This document shows, piece by piece, positions 44,982 through 57,374 of a stretch of 64,000 nucleotides of DNA. Location: positions 19,280,001-19,344,000 of the forward strand of contig JAZHRO010000019.1 in the NCBI GenBank assembly GCA_037157565.1, read 5' to 3'. Source of the DNA: Thalassia testudinum (lineage: Eukaryota > Streptophyta > Magnoliopsida > Alismatales > Hydrocharitaceae). The position numbers and the translations under genes were made by a program. The notes under the pieces are model-generated. The model searched no databases, was not told where the DNA came from, and saw only the letters and a list, made by a program, of their open reading frames with translations. Numbering within the stretch: the first letter of the stretch is position 1; each line of letters starts with the position of its first letter.

Positions 44982-47900
44982 GCTGACTCAGCACTTGCAG
45001 CGAGCCACCTCTGCGCGTAACTCCTTTGCACAACCTCTTTCCACACAGGAGACTGTGCAAAACATCCTACACCGATCCTCACCTGGGATGGATCCATATC
45101 CATCCCCATCTGATTCTTGGACTGGAAGATCATCCGATCCTTTCTTCACCAGCCGGGGGAACTCCATTCCCCCTTTCCCTGATTCTCAGGAGGTTCCTCA
45201 GACCTGCGAGGACCTCAACGCCATCCAGAACGACCCATTCTCCAACACTTACAACCCTGGATGGCGAAACCATCCAAATTTTCAGTGGGCGGGAAATTCT
45301 CAAACCCAAAGACCACCTTTTCAGTCCCGCCCACAGCCCTCTCATCACTACCAGCCGCCTCAGCCTCGGCCCAACCCTACTTATCCATCAGGGCCAAATC
45401 AAGATCAAATGTCCTTAATCCTTCAGACTCTGGCTGACATTCAAAAATCGAATGCGGCCATTCAAAAACAGCACAAGGACGAGCTTACTGAAGTTAAAAC
45501 TCAGCTGGCCCAGTTGGCAAATTCTCGCCAGCCAGGCACACTCCCTTCCCAACCCCTTCCTAACCCAAATAACGTGCCAACCCAGAAGCGCGTTATGAAT
45601 CCAAATTTAGGCCACGCTCAATGGATTTATCAGGCCCCTACTGCCCCATCTCCAGACGAGATGGAAGCCTCTACTTCTCGTACGGGATTTCAGCAGCAGC
45701 CACCCCTCCTACCAAATCCAAACCAAAATCAGGCCGGATTAAATGCTGTAACAACACGTAGTGGTAAGACAACTCAGGACCCGCGTTATCCAAACCACTC
45801 CCAGCCTGATAATCATGACCCTAGGATAGTTATCCAAGGTACCGCTGTTCCAGACCCACAACCAGGACCTATCCTAGAGGAACCAACCAAGATCCCGTTT
45901 CCCGAGGCCCTGACCAAGGGAAAGAAGACCACCAAACCCGTGGCCCCTGAGGAGGACCTGGTCAAGCTCTTTGAGCAGGTCCACATAAACATCCCCTTGA
46001 TGGATGCAATCCACCACGTACCAGCTTACGCACGATTTCTAAAGAATATATGTACACCCCAGCGTAAGCCGCGAACCAAGGGAGGGAGCCCAATTGTTCT
46101 GTCAGAGCAAGCCAGCTCTGTAATCCTTAGTAGACTCCCACCCAAGGCAAAAGATCCTGGAACTCCCCTGATCTCCTGTAAGATAGGTGGTACCCAATTT
46201 GACAGAGCATTGTTAGACTTAGGTGCATCTATAAATCTGATACCCACATCCTTACTTGACCATCTGGAAGAATCTGAGCTGAAACCAACTGAGGTGACAT
46301 TACAATTAGCAGATCGATCTATAAAGTCACCAAAAGGGATTCTCGAGGATGTTATCGTGAGAGTGCGGGATTTCTATTTTCCAGTGGACTTTATAGTCTT
46401 AGACATGGATGCACCTGAGAACCCTAGGGATACACCAATCATTCTAGGGAGACCTTTCTTGGCTACTGCTAGAGCCAACATCAGCTGTGAGGAGGGCCAA
46501 ATAGAGCTTAAGTTTGGAGAGCAAACACTGAAAATTGATATATTTAAGGCCCAGCAAGGAATTAATTGCGGCGTCATCGAGCAAATTTGTGACATCAAGA
46601 CTTTGGTTGATGAATCACACCTCCAGAATGACTTGAGTATGCCTCATCAACCACAGAAGGATCTTGACCCGCAAATAGAGGAGTCCAATCCAGATGTAAA
46701 CCCAGTAACTCCCACCCTTGAACCTCACATCTATACTGAACCACCCGCTGCTGCTGAAAACCCCATCCTTGAACTGAAACCCCTTCCTGCTCATTTGAAA
46801 TACATCTTTTTGGGTTCTAATCAGACCCTTCCTGTGATCATCAATTCCAACCTCAATCCTGAACAGGAATCCCGTCTGACTGTTGTCCTCCAGCAACATC
46901 GCAGAGCCATCGGATGGACCCTCGATGATTTGACTGGAATAAGTCCCTCTTATTGTACTCATCATATCTATTCAGAAGAGGGCACACGACCTTCTCGTGA
47001 AATGCAGAGACGCTTAAACCCCAATCTGCAGGAGGTCGTGAAAAAGGAGATCATCAAGTGGTTAGATGCCGGGATCATCTACCCGATCTCCGATAGTCGT
47101 TGGGTGAGCCCAATTCAGGTCGTGCCTAAGAAGGCAGGACTCACCACTATAACGACTGAGACCGGAGAAGTCATTCCTACCCGATTAGCCAACTCGTGGA
47201 GAGTCTGTATAGATTACCGTCGACTCAATTCCTCCACGAAGAAGGATCATTTCCCACTACCCTTCATTGATCAAATTCTCGAAAAACTAGCGGGAAATAG
47301 GTTCTTCTGCTTTCTTGACGGGTACTCCGGTTATAACCAGGTGGCAATCCATCCTGAGGACCAAGAAAAGACCACGTTCACCTGCCCCTTCGGAACATAC
47401 GCTTTCCGAAGGATGCCTTTCGGTCTTTGCAATGCACCCGCTACTTTTCAGCGATGCATGCTTGCCATATTCTCAGATATGGTAGGTGATTATCTGGAAG
47501 TCTTCATGGATGACTTTTCAGTTTTCGGAGCATCATTCGACGATTGCCTCCAACACTTGGTCCAGATACTCAGGCGGTGCATCGACGTGAATTTGGTTCT
47601 TTCCTGGGAAAAGAGCCATTTCATGGTGCCTGAGGGAATTGTCCTGGGACACTCAATTTCGGAGAAAGGTATCCAGGTGGATCGAGCTAAGGTTAATCTG
47701 ATTTCTCGCCTTCCTATGCCTAGCTCGATCAGGGACATCCGATCCTTTTTAGGGCATGTCGGTTTTTATCGACGATTTATCCCTGATTTTTCAAAAATCG
47801 CACGCCCCCTGACCACTCTTCTCTCCAAGGATGTTCCCTTCGAAATCTCCAAGGAATGCACTCAAGCATTTGAAATCCTGCGTGACCGAGTCACCCAAGC

Positions 47901-49668
47901 CCCGATCCTACAGTCCCCTGATTGGTCTCAACCCTTTGAGATCATGTGTGATGCATCCGACTTCGCTGTAGGAGCGGTTTTGGGGCAGAAAAATGACAAG
48001 AAACCTGTGGTCATTTACTACGCCAGCAAAACACTCGATGAGTCTCAGCGTAACTATACAGTTACTGAGAAAGAGCTGCTAGCTGTAGTATTTGCCCTAG
48101 AGAAATTCAGATCATACCTTCTGGGTTCCCATGTCATCATATACTCGGATCACACGGCTGTGAGGCATCTCCTTGCAAAGAAGGACGCGAAACCTCGATT
48201 GATCCGATGGATCTTGCTGTTGCAAGAATTTGACCTCGAGATTCGCGATAAAGCGGGAAAACAAAACGTGGTAGCTGATCACTTGTCCCGTCTTCCTTCT
48301 GAAATGATAGACCCTTCCGGACCCATCACTGAGCATTTTCCCGATGAGCACCTGCTGACTATTGGTACTAGCCTTCCATGGTTTGCTAATATTGTAAATT
48401 ACTTGGCATCTCATCAGACCCCGTCCGATTGGCCGAAGGCCAAGAAAGACAAATTACGCTCCGATGCCAAGTATTACATTTGGGAAGACCCGTACCTCTT
48501 CCGCATAGGTGCCGATCAGATCATCCGGAGATGTATCCCGGAAGGGGAAGTCAACAATATCCTCTCTTTCTGCCATGACCAGGCATGCGGTGGCCATTTT
48601 GCCGGGCATAAAACCGCATCAAAAGTCCTCCAGTGCGGCTTTTACTGGCCCACACTGTTCAAAGACGCATACAGTCATTGCAAGGCATGCAGTCGTTGCC
48701 AGACTTTGGGCAACATGAGCCATCGCAACATGATGCCTATGCAACCGATTCTAGTATGCGAAATCTTTGATGTTTGGGGGATTGATTTTATGGGCCCCTT
48801 TCCTGTTTCGGATGGTTTCGAATACATTCTGTTGGCTGTGGACTACGTGTCCAAATGGATCGAAGCCATACCGACCCGAACCTGTGATCACAAAATCGTT
48901 CTCAAATTCATTCATCAACACATTTTCTCAAGGTTCGGGATTCCTCGTGCAATAATCTCTGATGGGGGGACCCATTTCACAAATGCTCAGTTTAGGTCAC
49001 TGATGACCAAATACGGGGTGTCTCACCGAATCTCTACTCCTTACCACCCCCAAACTAATGGTCTAGCTGAGCTGTCGAATCGGGAGATCAAGAAAATCCT
49101 ACAGGTCACTGTTCGACCTGACAGGAAGGACTGGTCGTCCCGACTTCCGGAAGCATTGTGGGCCTATAGGACCGCCCACAAGACCCAATTGGGCATGTCT
49201 CCCTTTAGATTGGTGTACGGAAAGGCATGCCACCTTCCCGTCGAACTGGAGCATAAAGCCTATTGGGCAGTACGGAACTGTAATCTAGATCTTTCCAAGG
49301 CTGGGACCCACAGAAAACTCCAAATCAGCGAGATCGATGAATTACGCACAGACGCGTACGAGAACTCGCAAATCTACAAGGAGCGGGTTAAAGCCTTCCA
49401 CGACAAACACATCTCAAGAAAGATCTTCCATCCTGGTCAAAAGGTCCTACTCTTTGATGCCCGACTCAAACTCTTCCCAGGAAAACTGAGATCTAAGTGG
49501 GTCGGACCATATTTGGTCCGACAGGTTTTTGGAAATGGAGCAATCGAAATCAGTCCACTCAGCCACGATTCTGAACCTTTCATCGTGAATGGTCAAAGAC
49601 TCAAGCCGTTCATTGATGTAACTTCTACTGATTTGGCTGAGGCATCTTATATCCTCCGTTCCCCTTGA
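44965..49668 (+). CDS. pol: Athila-type gag tail and pol polyprotein
   Basis: The frame is open for 1567 codons. Order, with rough residue positions: gag tail rich in Pro/Gln/Asn (1-290) with [17 protein letters not shown]; aspartic protease (about 405-520) with [15 protein letters not shown] and [14 protein letters not shown]; reverse transcriptase (about 690-950) with [33 protein letters not shown] and the catalytic FMDDFSVFG; RNase H (about 985-1110) with [41 protein letters not shown] and ADHLSRL; integrase (about 1195-1560) with zinc-binding [14 protein letters not shown] and CSRCQTLG, and catalytic residues in [19 protein letters not shown] and [10 protein letters not shown]. All catalytic residues are present. 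There is no initiator ATG at the frame start (it opens in mid-gag), so expression needs the frame offset to be bypassed. No chromodomain is seen, as expected for Athila. Confidence 0.92.
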   Translation: MKKVDELTQHLQRATSARNSFAQPLSTQETVQNILHRSSPGMDPYPSPSDSWTGRSSDPFFTSRGNSIPPFPDSQEVPQTCEDLNAIQNDPFSNTYNPGWRNHPNFQWAGNSQTQRPPFQSRPQPSHHYQPPQPRPNPTYPSGPNQDQMSLILQTLADIQKSNAAIQKQHKDELTEVKTQLAQLANSRQPGTLPSQPLPNPNNVPTQKRVMNPNLGHAQWIYQAPTAPSPDEMEASTSRTGFQQQPPLLPNPNQNQAGLNAVTTRSGKTTQDPRYPNHSQPDNHDPRIVIQGTAVPDPQPGPILEEPTKIPFPEALTKGKKTTKPVAPEEDLVKLFEQVHINIPLMDAIHHVPAYARFLKNICTPQRKPRTKGGSPIVLSEQASSVILSRLPPKAKDPGTPLISCKIGGTQFDRALLDLGASINLIPTSLLDHLEESELKPTEVTLQLADRSIKSPKGILEDVIVRVRDFYFPVDFIVLDMDAPENPRDTPIILGRPFLATARANISCEEGQIELKFGEQTLKIDIFKAQQGINCGVIEQICDIKTLVDESHLQNDLSMPHQPQKDLDPQIEESNPDVNPVTPTLEPHIYTEPPAAAENPILELKPLPAHLKYIFLGSNQTLPVIINSNLNPEQESRLTVVLQQHRRAIGWTLDDLTGISPSYCTHHIYSEEGTRPSREMQRRLNPNLQEVVKKEIIKWLDAGIIYPISDSRWVSPIQVVPKKAGLTTITTETGEVIPTRLANSWRVCIDYRRLNSSTKKDHFPLPFIDQILEKLAGNRFFCFLDGYSGYNQVAIHPEDQEKTTFTCPFGTYAFRRMPFGLCNAPATFQRCMLAIFSDMVGDYLEVFMDDFSVFGASFDDCLQHLVQILRRCIDVNLVLSWEKSHFMVPEGIVLGHSISEKGIQVDRAKVNLISRLPMPSSIRDIRSFLGHVGFYRRFIPDFSKIARPLTTLLSKDVPFEISKECTQAFEILRDRVTQAPILQSPDWSQPFEIMCDASDFAVGAVLGQKNDKKPVVIYYASKTLDESQRNYTVTEKELLAVVFALEKFRSYLLGSHVIIYSDHTAVRHLLAKKDAKPRLIRWILLLQEFDLEIRDKAGKQNVVADHLSRLPSEMIDPSGPITEHFPDEHLLTIGTSLPWFANIVNYLASHQTPSDWPKAKKDKLRSDAKYYIWEDPYLFRIGADQIIRRCIPEGEVNNILSFCHDQACGGHFAGHKTASKVLQCGFYWPTLFKDAYSHCKACSRCQTLGNMSHRNMMPMQPILVCEIFDVWGIDFMGPFPVSDGFEYILLAVDYVSKWIEAIPTRTCDHKIVLKFIHQHIFSRFGIPRAIISDGGTHFTNAQFRSLMTKYGVSHRISTPYHPQTNGLAELSNREIKKILQVTVRPDRKDWSSRLPEALWAYRTAHKTQLGMSPFRLVYGKACHLPVELEHKAYWAVRNCNLDLSKAGTHRKLQISEIDELRTDAYENSQIYKERVKAFHDKHISRKIFHPGQKVLLFDARLKLFPGKLRSKWVGPYLVRQVFGNGAIEISPLSHDSEPFIVNGQRLKPFIDVTSTDLAEASYILRSP

Positions 49669-51191
49669 GCTTATTGCGCCCAGCCGATGGCGTAAAACTC
49701 AGCGCTTAACGGGAGGCAGCCCGTCATTCTCTTTGAAAACCTGAAACTTGTTCTGACACCTTTCAGCACTCGAAGTTCACCCTTATAGACAGCCGACCCC
49801 AACTCAGATGTTCGCATCTGAAATTTGAAATCGTCCGCAAAAATTCAACCCGACCCATCCACTCACCCAAATTTCTGTCTTAAGGAATGAACTAAGACCC
49901 CCTAGGTTACAATGAGGACATTGCAAATCTTAGGCATGGGGGGGTAGGAAAGTGCAAAAACTTGTAAGAAAAGGTTTCAAACAAAAAAATTCACATATGC
50001 CAAAAATACCATAAAAATTAAAAAATTTTTCGAAAAAGAATAAGAGGAAAAGAGGAGAAGGAAAATTTTGTGAAGGAGAGAAGAAACAAAATGAAAAAGG
50101 AGCACAAAATTATAAGAAAAGAGTGATAGTCATTAGTAAGAAACTAAGGAATTAACCTAAGTTCTAGACCTCATTCAAGAAAAATAACTGAAAAGTGCAC
50201 AATGAGATTAGTAAGAATGCAAACCTTAGGCATTCTTGAATAGACTCTTGGTACCCATTAAGATCTGGACACTCCTCAAGAGGTTGAGGAAAATGAAAAG
50301 CTGAAGTATTAGGTCTAAGGCTTAGGGAGTATTCGGCCTCGTTAACTAATTTTTGGTTTACGGGACTCAGTAACCTAAGCACCCTAATCTCACACACAGC
50401 CTGGTTCAGTAAGCGTAAAAATCAGAATCACGCAGAAGCGTCGCAAAAATCTGAAAAGAACACCTAGAATAGGAATGGCCGATCAACACAAGTTGATTTG
50501 GACGAGTTCCCAGCGCGGAGAGGCGGGAAATCCCCTCGAAGATGCGTAACAAAATATCATCTCCTCGGTGCTTGTCTCTTAGGATATTTACATATCCTAC
50601 GGGGGGCATGTAAGCACTCTGCTGGTTCAGATTCCATGGATGGCATTATCTCGAAGTGTCAATTGCCAGGGTCTGGATTCGGCCACGGAATACCATGGAT
50701 GGGATTATCTCGAAATCTCAATAGCCAGGGTTCCGGGGGTTGCCATGGGCGGTGCTATCTCGAAGCATCGATCGCCAGGAACCCTTGAGGATTGATGATG
50801 GGAGCAAGGAATCTGATACAGACCGTGTTGAAAAGCCAATCCTAGACTAGAACTAAAAAGAAAAAGAGAGAGAAAACTCTCCAAACAGAAAAAACTTTCT
50901 ATCTCTCTCTTACAAAACGCACTGCGAACTGGGCCAGGGCTAAAATCATTTCAAGCACGGGTGCTTTAACCACGAAGTCCAATAAACCTTAGGTTAGTTC
51001 TTGCGGGCCTTAAAAACCTTTGCTAAAAGACTGAGGCTAAGGCTAGACAGATTTGGATCTTGATTGGTACTAGAGTATCTTTTAGGCCTATGGTCAGCAT
51101 TCTAACCTAATCTATGCTCAAATAAAAAGGCACTTATCTAAAACCATTGAAAACTTCATGGTCTAGAACAAGGGTTGAAACCTTAAGTTTT
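49669..51191 (+). other. Non-coding 3' region of the plus-strand Athila element
   Basis: No env-like frame is present; the longest frames are short and on either strand. Just after the pol stop is GCGTAAAACTCAGCGCTTAA followed by the hairpin ACGGG-AGGCAG-CCCGT (about 49708-49723). A small inverted repeat CAATG-AGGA-CATTG (49910-49923) precedes a G-rich tract, GGCATGGGGGGG (49933-49944). Three degenerate copies of a 50-59 bp unit beginning CCATGG and including ATTATCTCGAA lie at 50634-50785. CT/GA-rich stretches flank 50860-50910. Confidence 0.75.
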
Positions 51192-51229
51192 TTTTGCTAA
51201 GGGACTAGCAAAAGCTAGGCATGGGGGTA
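51192..51229 (+). promoter_or_regulatory. Polypurine tract and adjacent stem-loop (plus-strand Athila)
   Basis: TTTTGCTA (51192-51199) and TAGCAAAA (51206-51213) form an 8-bp stem with loop AGGGAC. The purine-rich AGGCATGGGGGTA then ends directly at the LTR. This tract would prime plus-strand DNA synthesis. Confidence 0.8.
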
Positions 51230-53913
51230 TGATGAGAACCTCATCATGAGCCATAACTAGCTCATTTTGACCCAATACAAAGGATAAAAGCTCCTACATA
51301 TCTCAAGGAAAGGCTTAACTCAGAGAATTCTGAGTTTGAGAAGAAAACCAGTCATAAGGGGTAAAAGTGCAATTTTACCAGTATAATCTGCATACAGGGT
51401 AATTCAGGGCCCAAACACAGGTCAAAACAGCTTAATAAGAATAAAAGTGGGATGAGATGATCTAGCAAGGGCTACAGCACTTCCAAGGAACCAAATGATA
51501 ATCTGTAACCCTAAAACAACCCACTTCAATTCACAAGGTTCGAGGCAAAGTAAAAATAGAATAAACCCTCTAAAATTCATAGAAAAATAATCTCTAGGGT
51601 TTAGAACCTTCAATTTGGCCTTTAGAACCCATTTTGACCTACATTGAGAACCATGCCCAATTAATAACTTAATTTGGGTTTTTGCGCAAATTGACCGGTC
51701 AAACAAGGTTTAATATGAAAATAAAATTCACCATCAGATTCCTTAGGTCCTAATTAGTCATGTATAAAAACTTGAGCCTAAGAAGAAACCTCCTTGACCG
51801 ACTTTACACTTTGGTCCTCATATATTTACTCTTTGGCCCTCAACTTTTGAACCCTCGCATTTAGGCCCCTAACTCTCCTTCGTTCTTTGCAAACAGGTCC
51901 CTCCTGCAAAACCCTGCCAGCACCATGCTCCGGCGACCTTGCGCGGAGCATGGCGCCGCGTAGGGTAAGGTGGAGGACCTGGCATGTGTACCGGGGGTGC
52001 CCTGCGTCGTCAGCCGTCGCAGGAGCACCCCCATGGTCATTGCAGCCCCCCATACCGGCCGTGCGAACGCACGGACGGTATGGGTTCGAATTCCGACCAT
52101 TCTCCGGCGAGGGAGACACGTCGTCTCCCTCCGCCTTCCTCCCTGCTTCAACCCTATAAATACCCCCCGCCGCTCCACCGACGAAGGCAGCCTGGATCTG
52201 ACGGAGAAAACCCCCAGCTTTCGTCTCTTCTTTCTCCGGCAGACGCTCACCAGCTCCGGCGACTTCCTCTCCCTCCACCTCTTCGCTCTGCCGCACTACC
52301 AGCAGCAGAGACCTCCTCCCCTGCTCTTCCCGCGCCACGCCGCACCCAGCTGGCGCCTCTCCAGCCCTCTGCTCGCCGCCGCCCCTCTCTCTGAGCAACA
52401 TCTTCTCCGGCGACAGTCGATACGACTGTCGCCCTGTTCCTCCCCCTTCGTCCCTGCAGTTAAGTTAGACTTACTCCCCTTCTCCTCCTCTTTCTTTCCC
52501 CGCTTTCGATTTAGTCAATTAAGCCCTCTACCGACCCTGTTCACCCTCATCCTCTCCGCCTCCGACCACCCTCCGGCGAGCCGCTCCCATCACCTCAGCG
52601 ACCCACACGGCTCGCCGACCACCGCAGAACTTCCGCCTCCTCACCCTGATCCTCTTCCGCCCCTCCACTTCCCACCAAACACCCTCTGCAGACCCACCGA
52701 ACACACCCACTCCCTCGCTCACAGTTTGACCTAGGACGACCTGACAGCTCCATCTCGCCCCCTGCAGACCCCCTGACCACCTTCGCCGTGCCACGGCGAA
52801 GGTCCCCCGCCTGTCTGATTTGGCCGAGAGGCCGTGCTATTGATTTCAGGTTCCAGGCCTCGACCGCCATTGGCGAGGAAGCTCGAAGCTTGCTCGAGGT
52901 TGCTCCAAGCCTAGATATCCCAGGTTGAAGAGCCACGGCCAGCGCGGAAGAGTCTTGCGCACACACCCCGGCCCTCAATTGGAGTTGCGCGCCTCAACAG
53001 CTGTTGCAATTGGAAGCGCCATCCCTGCTGCAGGCGTGAGAGAAACGGGTGCGCGGATAGTCCCACCTCGGAACCTCTCGAAGGCGCGCGGACACATAAA
53101 TTGAAAAACTGCCTTATGCTGTTTGCCTCAGTTACCACGGGGTGAGGTCCCTCTCACCCGACCCGACCCGACTCGGCCTCGTCCGCGACCACGCTCCGCG
53201 GACCTGGCCCGACCCGATTAGACTGACCTGCACTCCTCGCCCACCACGCACGCCGGTGGGCCTGGACCCGGGCCTGACCCGAACCCGATTACCCGGTAGC
53301 GCTCTGGGAGAGCTTCCGAAGAGTGATTTCAGAGAGAGAGATACGCGGGGGAGGGGGGTAGAGTAGGTTTTTGCCTCTTGACGAATAAACTCTGAAGTGT
53401 GCAGGCCAAAGAAGAAGCAGACCCGCTGAAGAAGAAGGAGCTACTGCACTGTAGCGAAGGCATTGTTAAGTCGTCTCAGCACCGGGGCAGACGACGGAAG
53501 GTCAGCAGACAAAGAAGAAGAAGGAATGAAGAGAAGCAAGAAGCAAGAAAAGAAGAAGATGATCTGACGAAAAAGAAAGAAAGGAAACAAGAAGAAGAGC
53601 ACGAGGGGAAAATCTGAAGAAAGCAGAAGAAAAAGAAGAAGAAGAAGAAGAAGAACAGGAAGAACCAAAGACAAAGAGGAAGAAAGAAGAAAAGAAGAAG
53701 AAGCCAATTTTTCATCTCTCTCTCTCTCTCTTTATTTTTGTAATAGAACTTGTATATCTCTAGAATACAACTTGCTCCCTGAGTTCGACCTCGGGAACTC
53801 TTTTATTTTTCCGAGTAAAAAATTTTATATGATACGTTGGTAACAACCGGCTTTACTACAACGATATAACACAACCCGGTCATATAATAACTGAAACCGA
53901 CGTCTCATCATTA
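51230..53913 (+). repeat. 3' LTR of the plus-strand Athila element
   Basis: Same length as the 5' LTR, with differences seen near 51727, 51961, 52558 and 53443. It ends TCATCATTA, followed by the target duplication GTACT (53914-53918). It carries the same TATAAATA box at 52155-52162. Confidence 0.92.
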
Positions 53914-53918
53914 GTACT

Positions 53919-54400
53919 CCCTAGATGTATGGTCAACCTGGAGTTGTGCAGTTTGAAGAACTACCTTTTCAAAGTATTATTTCAAGGCACACACAGTCGC
54001 CCCTAAAAGAAGAGCACTCCATCCACAAAAGAGAAATCCTGTGACTATCCTACCATGACTCTACCTCAAATCCAAACCAACTTCAGATTGGTAAATTGTG
54101 CTTCTTTTATTTCTATGATCAATTTTGGCTGCAGTTTATGTGACATCATGAGGGTGCCCAAGAAGCTCTTACAAACGATTGGTTTCCATTCACTGATCTC
54201 AGCAAGCCAATCCCACTCCTAAAGCTGGAGTTGAGCCACTAACACTACTGGGTTTCAGCTTAAAGCTTCAGCTACCACATTTCCATTTCCTAGATGGTAT
54301 TGAATTTTATAATCGTAATCCTTAAATAAATCCATCCAACAATGCTCTCTCATATTAAGCTTCTTTTGGTAAAAGATGTATGAAAATACCTACAGTAGTT
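53919..54400 (-). pseudogene. Old chromovirus integrase start to RNase H remnant (third piece)
   Basis: The stretch lines up with 13330-13800 of the Tekay-type pol: CTAGATGTATGGTCAACCTGG against GGGATGTATGGTGAACCTGG at the left, and an RNase H stretch near 54230-54370 at the right. It continues the remnant from 40379. Small indels break every frame. Similarity fades after about 54400. Confidence 0.72.
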
Positions 54401-54702
54401 ACCCTCTGAGATTATAGCTTACTTCCTGATTCTTTTGTATTAGGCTTTATCACCCATCTACGTGACAGTGGAAGGCTTATTGAGAAAAGAAATATTGGTG
54501 TTTCCCCTTCGAAATAGGTACATTCTTTGCATTTTTAAAATAGTTTTGTTTAGCCATAATTTACTTTACATTGCATGATTTAGTTTTTTAGAAAATATTA
54601 TTGATAGTTTTATGTTTTACTAAAAGCAATTGAGGAATCGATCTTGGAGGTTTTCAAGAAATACCACTTAGTCGCCTAATAGGGGATTATTAAGAGGTTG
54701 GG
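54401..54702. other. Unassigned AT-rich DNA
   Basis: No coding frame or repeat end is recognised. It borders the solo LTR and ends with its target duplication TTGGG (54698-54702). Confidence 0.5.
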
Positions 54703-57369
54703 TGTAAAGGCTCATTCTGTTCTGAGCCTTTTAAGATGTCTGGATTGTCAGTCAGACGTCTGGACCCCTTCCCAGATGTTTGGAAATTGAAAATTTTGTA
54801 TGCATACTCGCGTTTGCGCGTTGGCTGTGCGCAGATAGACTCCTTTCTTTCTCTCGCCCTTCTCTCCCCCACCAGAACCCTAGCGCACTCCCTATATAAC
54901 CCCTCTCCCCCTTTCCTCTCTTCCCCACTCCACCACAGCCACCTTCCTTCCTTCATCTCCACTGCAGCGAGAGGGGCGAGCGCGAGAGAGGGTGCGAGAA
55001 CGAGTAATGAGGAGGAGAGGCGACATGAAGAGAGGAGGAAGAGCTTGAGCTCGCCGGAGGATGCACCGCTGGAGCGGCGCGTGCGGGAGGAGGAGCACGT
55101 CGGGGGAGACGTCCCTGACACTTTGCTACAGCCGGAGCTGCGGACGAGGAGGAGAGGCCGCGGCTGCGCACGGCGAGAGGAGTTGGAGGTCGGTCTGGTT
55201 CTAGGATTTGCCTAGAATCAGACATCTGGCGTGACGTCTAGACGACGGGTTGGACGTCTGGTGACGACACCGGACGTCTGAAAGTAGTGTTTCGCGAAAG
55301 TATGTTCCTCTTGCGGTTACGGTCATGCAAGCCACACTACAAAGCCAATCTGTATGGCTAAAAGTGGGTGATTCACCTGTTGCGTGTAGGGATAGCTTCG
55401 GGAAGGCGCGGGGCACATCCTCCCACGTGTTTCGAACATCTGGACAGCTTACCAGACGACCGGAAGCAAGCCCAGATGACTGGAGGAGAGGTTGAATGTC
55501 TAGAGTTGGGTTCAGATGGTCAAGTAGGGGTTTTGGACATCTGAAGTCGATGTAGGAACCTGAGGTGAGACTCTGGTTACTTTTAAGACATCTGGACCTT
55601 ATGCCAGACATCTGATTTAGGTCTGCAGTTCTATTTTTGACCTGTTTAGGGTCTTTCTAAGGTTCGTTTTACGCAAACAAGTTATTGGTAGATTCCTTGC
55701 GAGTTCCTCTACTTGTTAGAAGGCCTTTTATACTGCTCTGAACATTCCGTTGTGTTATATTCCTTGGTATAGGATTTCGATCTATTGCGTGTTCGAGGCC
55801 TACAAAGGCACATGAACTTGCCGTTCGAGCCCCCAGTACTCTGAATTATCTGGTAGAGTGGTTTCCCCCTATTTTAATTATAAAACCTGAATGCATATGT
55901 GAAATTGGATAACTAGAAACCTAGGACGTGGCATGAATCCTAGGACGAGAAGTGCTTGCATTGTTTGTATGCGTGTTTGAGATTGAAGTCATAAATGAAT
56001 GAATAGAAATGTAAATAACTGTCTATTAATAAATACGAGCTGCTTGTGAAATATGAAATGCCTGTGCTAGTTAGCAGTACCTGTGATATAACTTATTAAA
56101 TATGTTAATTGTGGAAATATGAGTTGCATGTGTATAATATGAGAATGAAAATGTGAATGATGAAACTTGGTATGGAACAACATGGTGAATATGAGCATGA
56201 ACCCTACAGGGAATTAAGAGTAGAGCTCTTGTGGATGAATGGAAAGGTCTAGACATGTGAGTGGGAAGTGTGCTGGCCCCTGAGTACTTGGTACCAAGGG
56301 GGAGCGACTATCCCCTTTTAGTGTAGAGCGGAGCTAGCCGCCCTTGGGTTGAGACCCAGGGTTAGGAATGGCCACTCTACACCAACTCCTGCTGGCCCTC
56401 GCGTACACAATACCAGGGAGTGCTATTAGTGTAGGGAGGGAGCTAGCCACCCCACGGGGCCCGGGGTTAAGCTAGCTAACCTACACCGACTTTTTCTTTG
56501 GACCTCTGGGCAAATCGGGGTAGTAAGACGAGGGTGCGCGGACTGTGGAGGGGCGAGACCCCTATTTGGTTTTGAAGGGATGGACCCCTGTTGTTGAGAG
56601 GGCTAGGCCCTATATTGTTTCGTGCTGTACTTTGGGCGTACCCGCTAGTGGAAATGACTGACTGTGTGGTAGTGCGGGGTAGCTACCCGTGCATTTATCT
56701 CGTGTTCCGTGGTCATCGCTATGTCTAGACAGTGACCCCGGGGTGGTTGACTGGGTGTAGGATTACCATGGGGGACTCTCCTGGCTAGGAGAGCACCACG
56801 TGTGCCTTCTACTTTTCGGAAATGACTGTAATCAAGATCGTTCTCACGAGGAACATGCGAGATCAAGAAAGAGATTTGAAAAGTAAACCAATGGGTGAAA
56901 AGGAATGACTTGTAAAATAAAATAATTGAAAAAGATAAATTATCTGTTAGCTTCTACTACTTTAGTTAGTTTGGTTACCACTCTACTCAGCATTTGCTGA
57001 CTCCATTTTTCCCGTACCCCTTTACAGGTCTAGGAGTTGAGCTGCCCGAGTCACCAGCTGCAGAGGGTGCTGGGCCCAGTCGAGCCCAGCAGTAGTTTCC
57101 TATTGTTGTACTTCCTTTTTGTTAGTGAGTTCAAACTGTTGTTACCATTTCTATTTCTGTACTTTGTTTCCGCTTTACTGTTGTGGTGGTGATATGTATT
57201 GTTAGCAGCTTTTACTTCCTTTACTGCTATACTCTTTTATTGTTAGTTACTTAGCATAGTGAATGTGGTTTACTTTCCTGCTTTTTGGTTATTTCTTGTT
57301 GGACGACTGGGTCTTGGGATTAGTCAAGTTGAGCCGGTCTCGTGTCCTGCAGGGATTCGGGTCGTAACA
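54703..57369 (+). mobile_element. Solo LTR of the Tekay/Del-type family, plus orientation
   Basis: It begins TGTAAAGGCTC and ends GTCGTAACA, the mirror of the minus-oriented family members, and is flanked by TTGGG on both sides (54698-54702 and 57370-57374). There is no internal region. A TATATAA box at 54893-54899 follows CAGACGTCTG-type motifs at 54733-54783 by about 110-160 bp. Further motifs lie at 55220-55620. The mini-hairpin row is at 56550-56611. Solo LTRs arise by recombination between the two LTRs of an element. Confidence 0.92.
54893..54899 (+). promoter_or_regulatory. TATA box of the solo Tekay-type LTR
   Basis: CCTATATAACCCC is in the same place relative to the upstream CAGACGTCTG block as TATA-like boxes in the other family copies (1270-1275, minus strand, and near 59175, plus strand). 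Confidence 0.65.
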
Positions 57370-57374
57370 TTGGG

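Larger units (their letters stand above)
40380..53913 (+). mobile_element. Young Athila-type gypsy element, plus strand
   Basis: Identical-length 2684-bp LTRs (40380-43063 and 51230-53913) differ at four sites that I could find. The target duplication GTACT is at 40375-40379 and 53914-53918. The LTRs begin TGATGAGA and end TCTCATCATTA. A perfect tRNA-Asp primer site starts three bases inside, and a polypurine tract ends at 51229. It has gag and a complete pol frame, with one frame offset between gag parts. There is no env-like frame. It inserted into the integrase zinc region of the old chromovirus. It is the most complete autonomous-type element in the window. Confidence 0.93.

Noticed and set aside
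49669..51229. Possible env-like gene downstream of pol
   Set aside because: Some Athila elements have one here, but only short frames on mixed strands exist, with no signal or transmembrane pattern in an extended frame.
54736..55215. Plus frame of 159 codons in the solo Tekay-type LTR
   Set aside because: It spans the TATA box and the pyrimidine/purine switch of an LTR, and other LTR copies do not preserve the frame.
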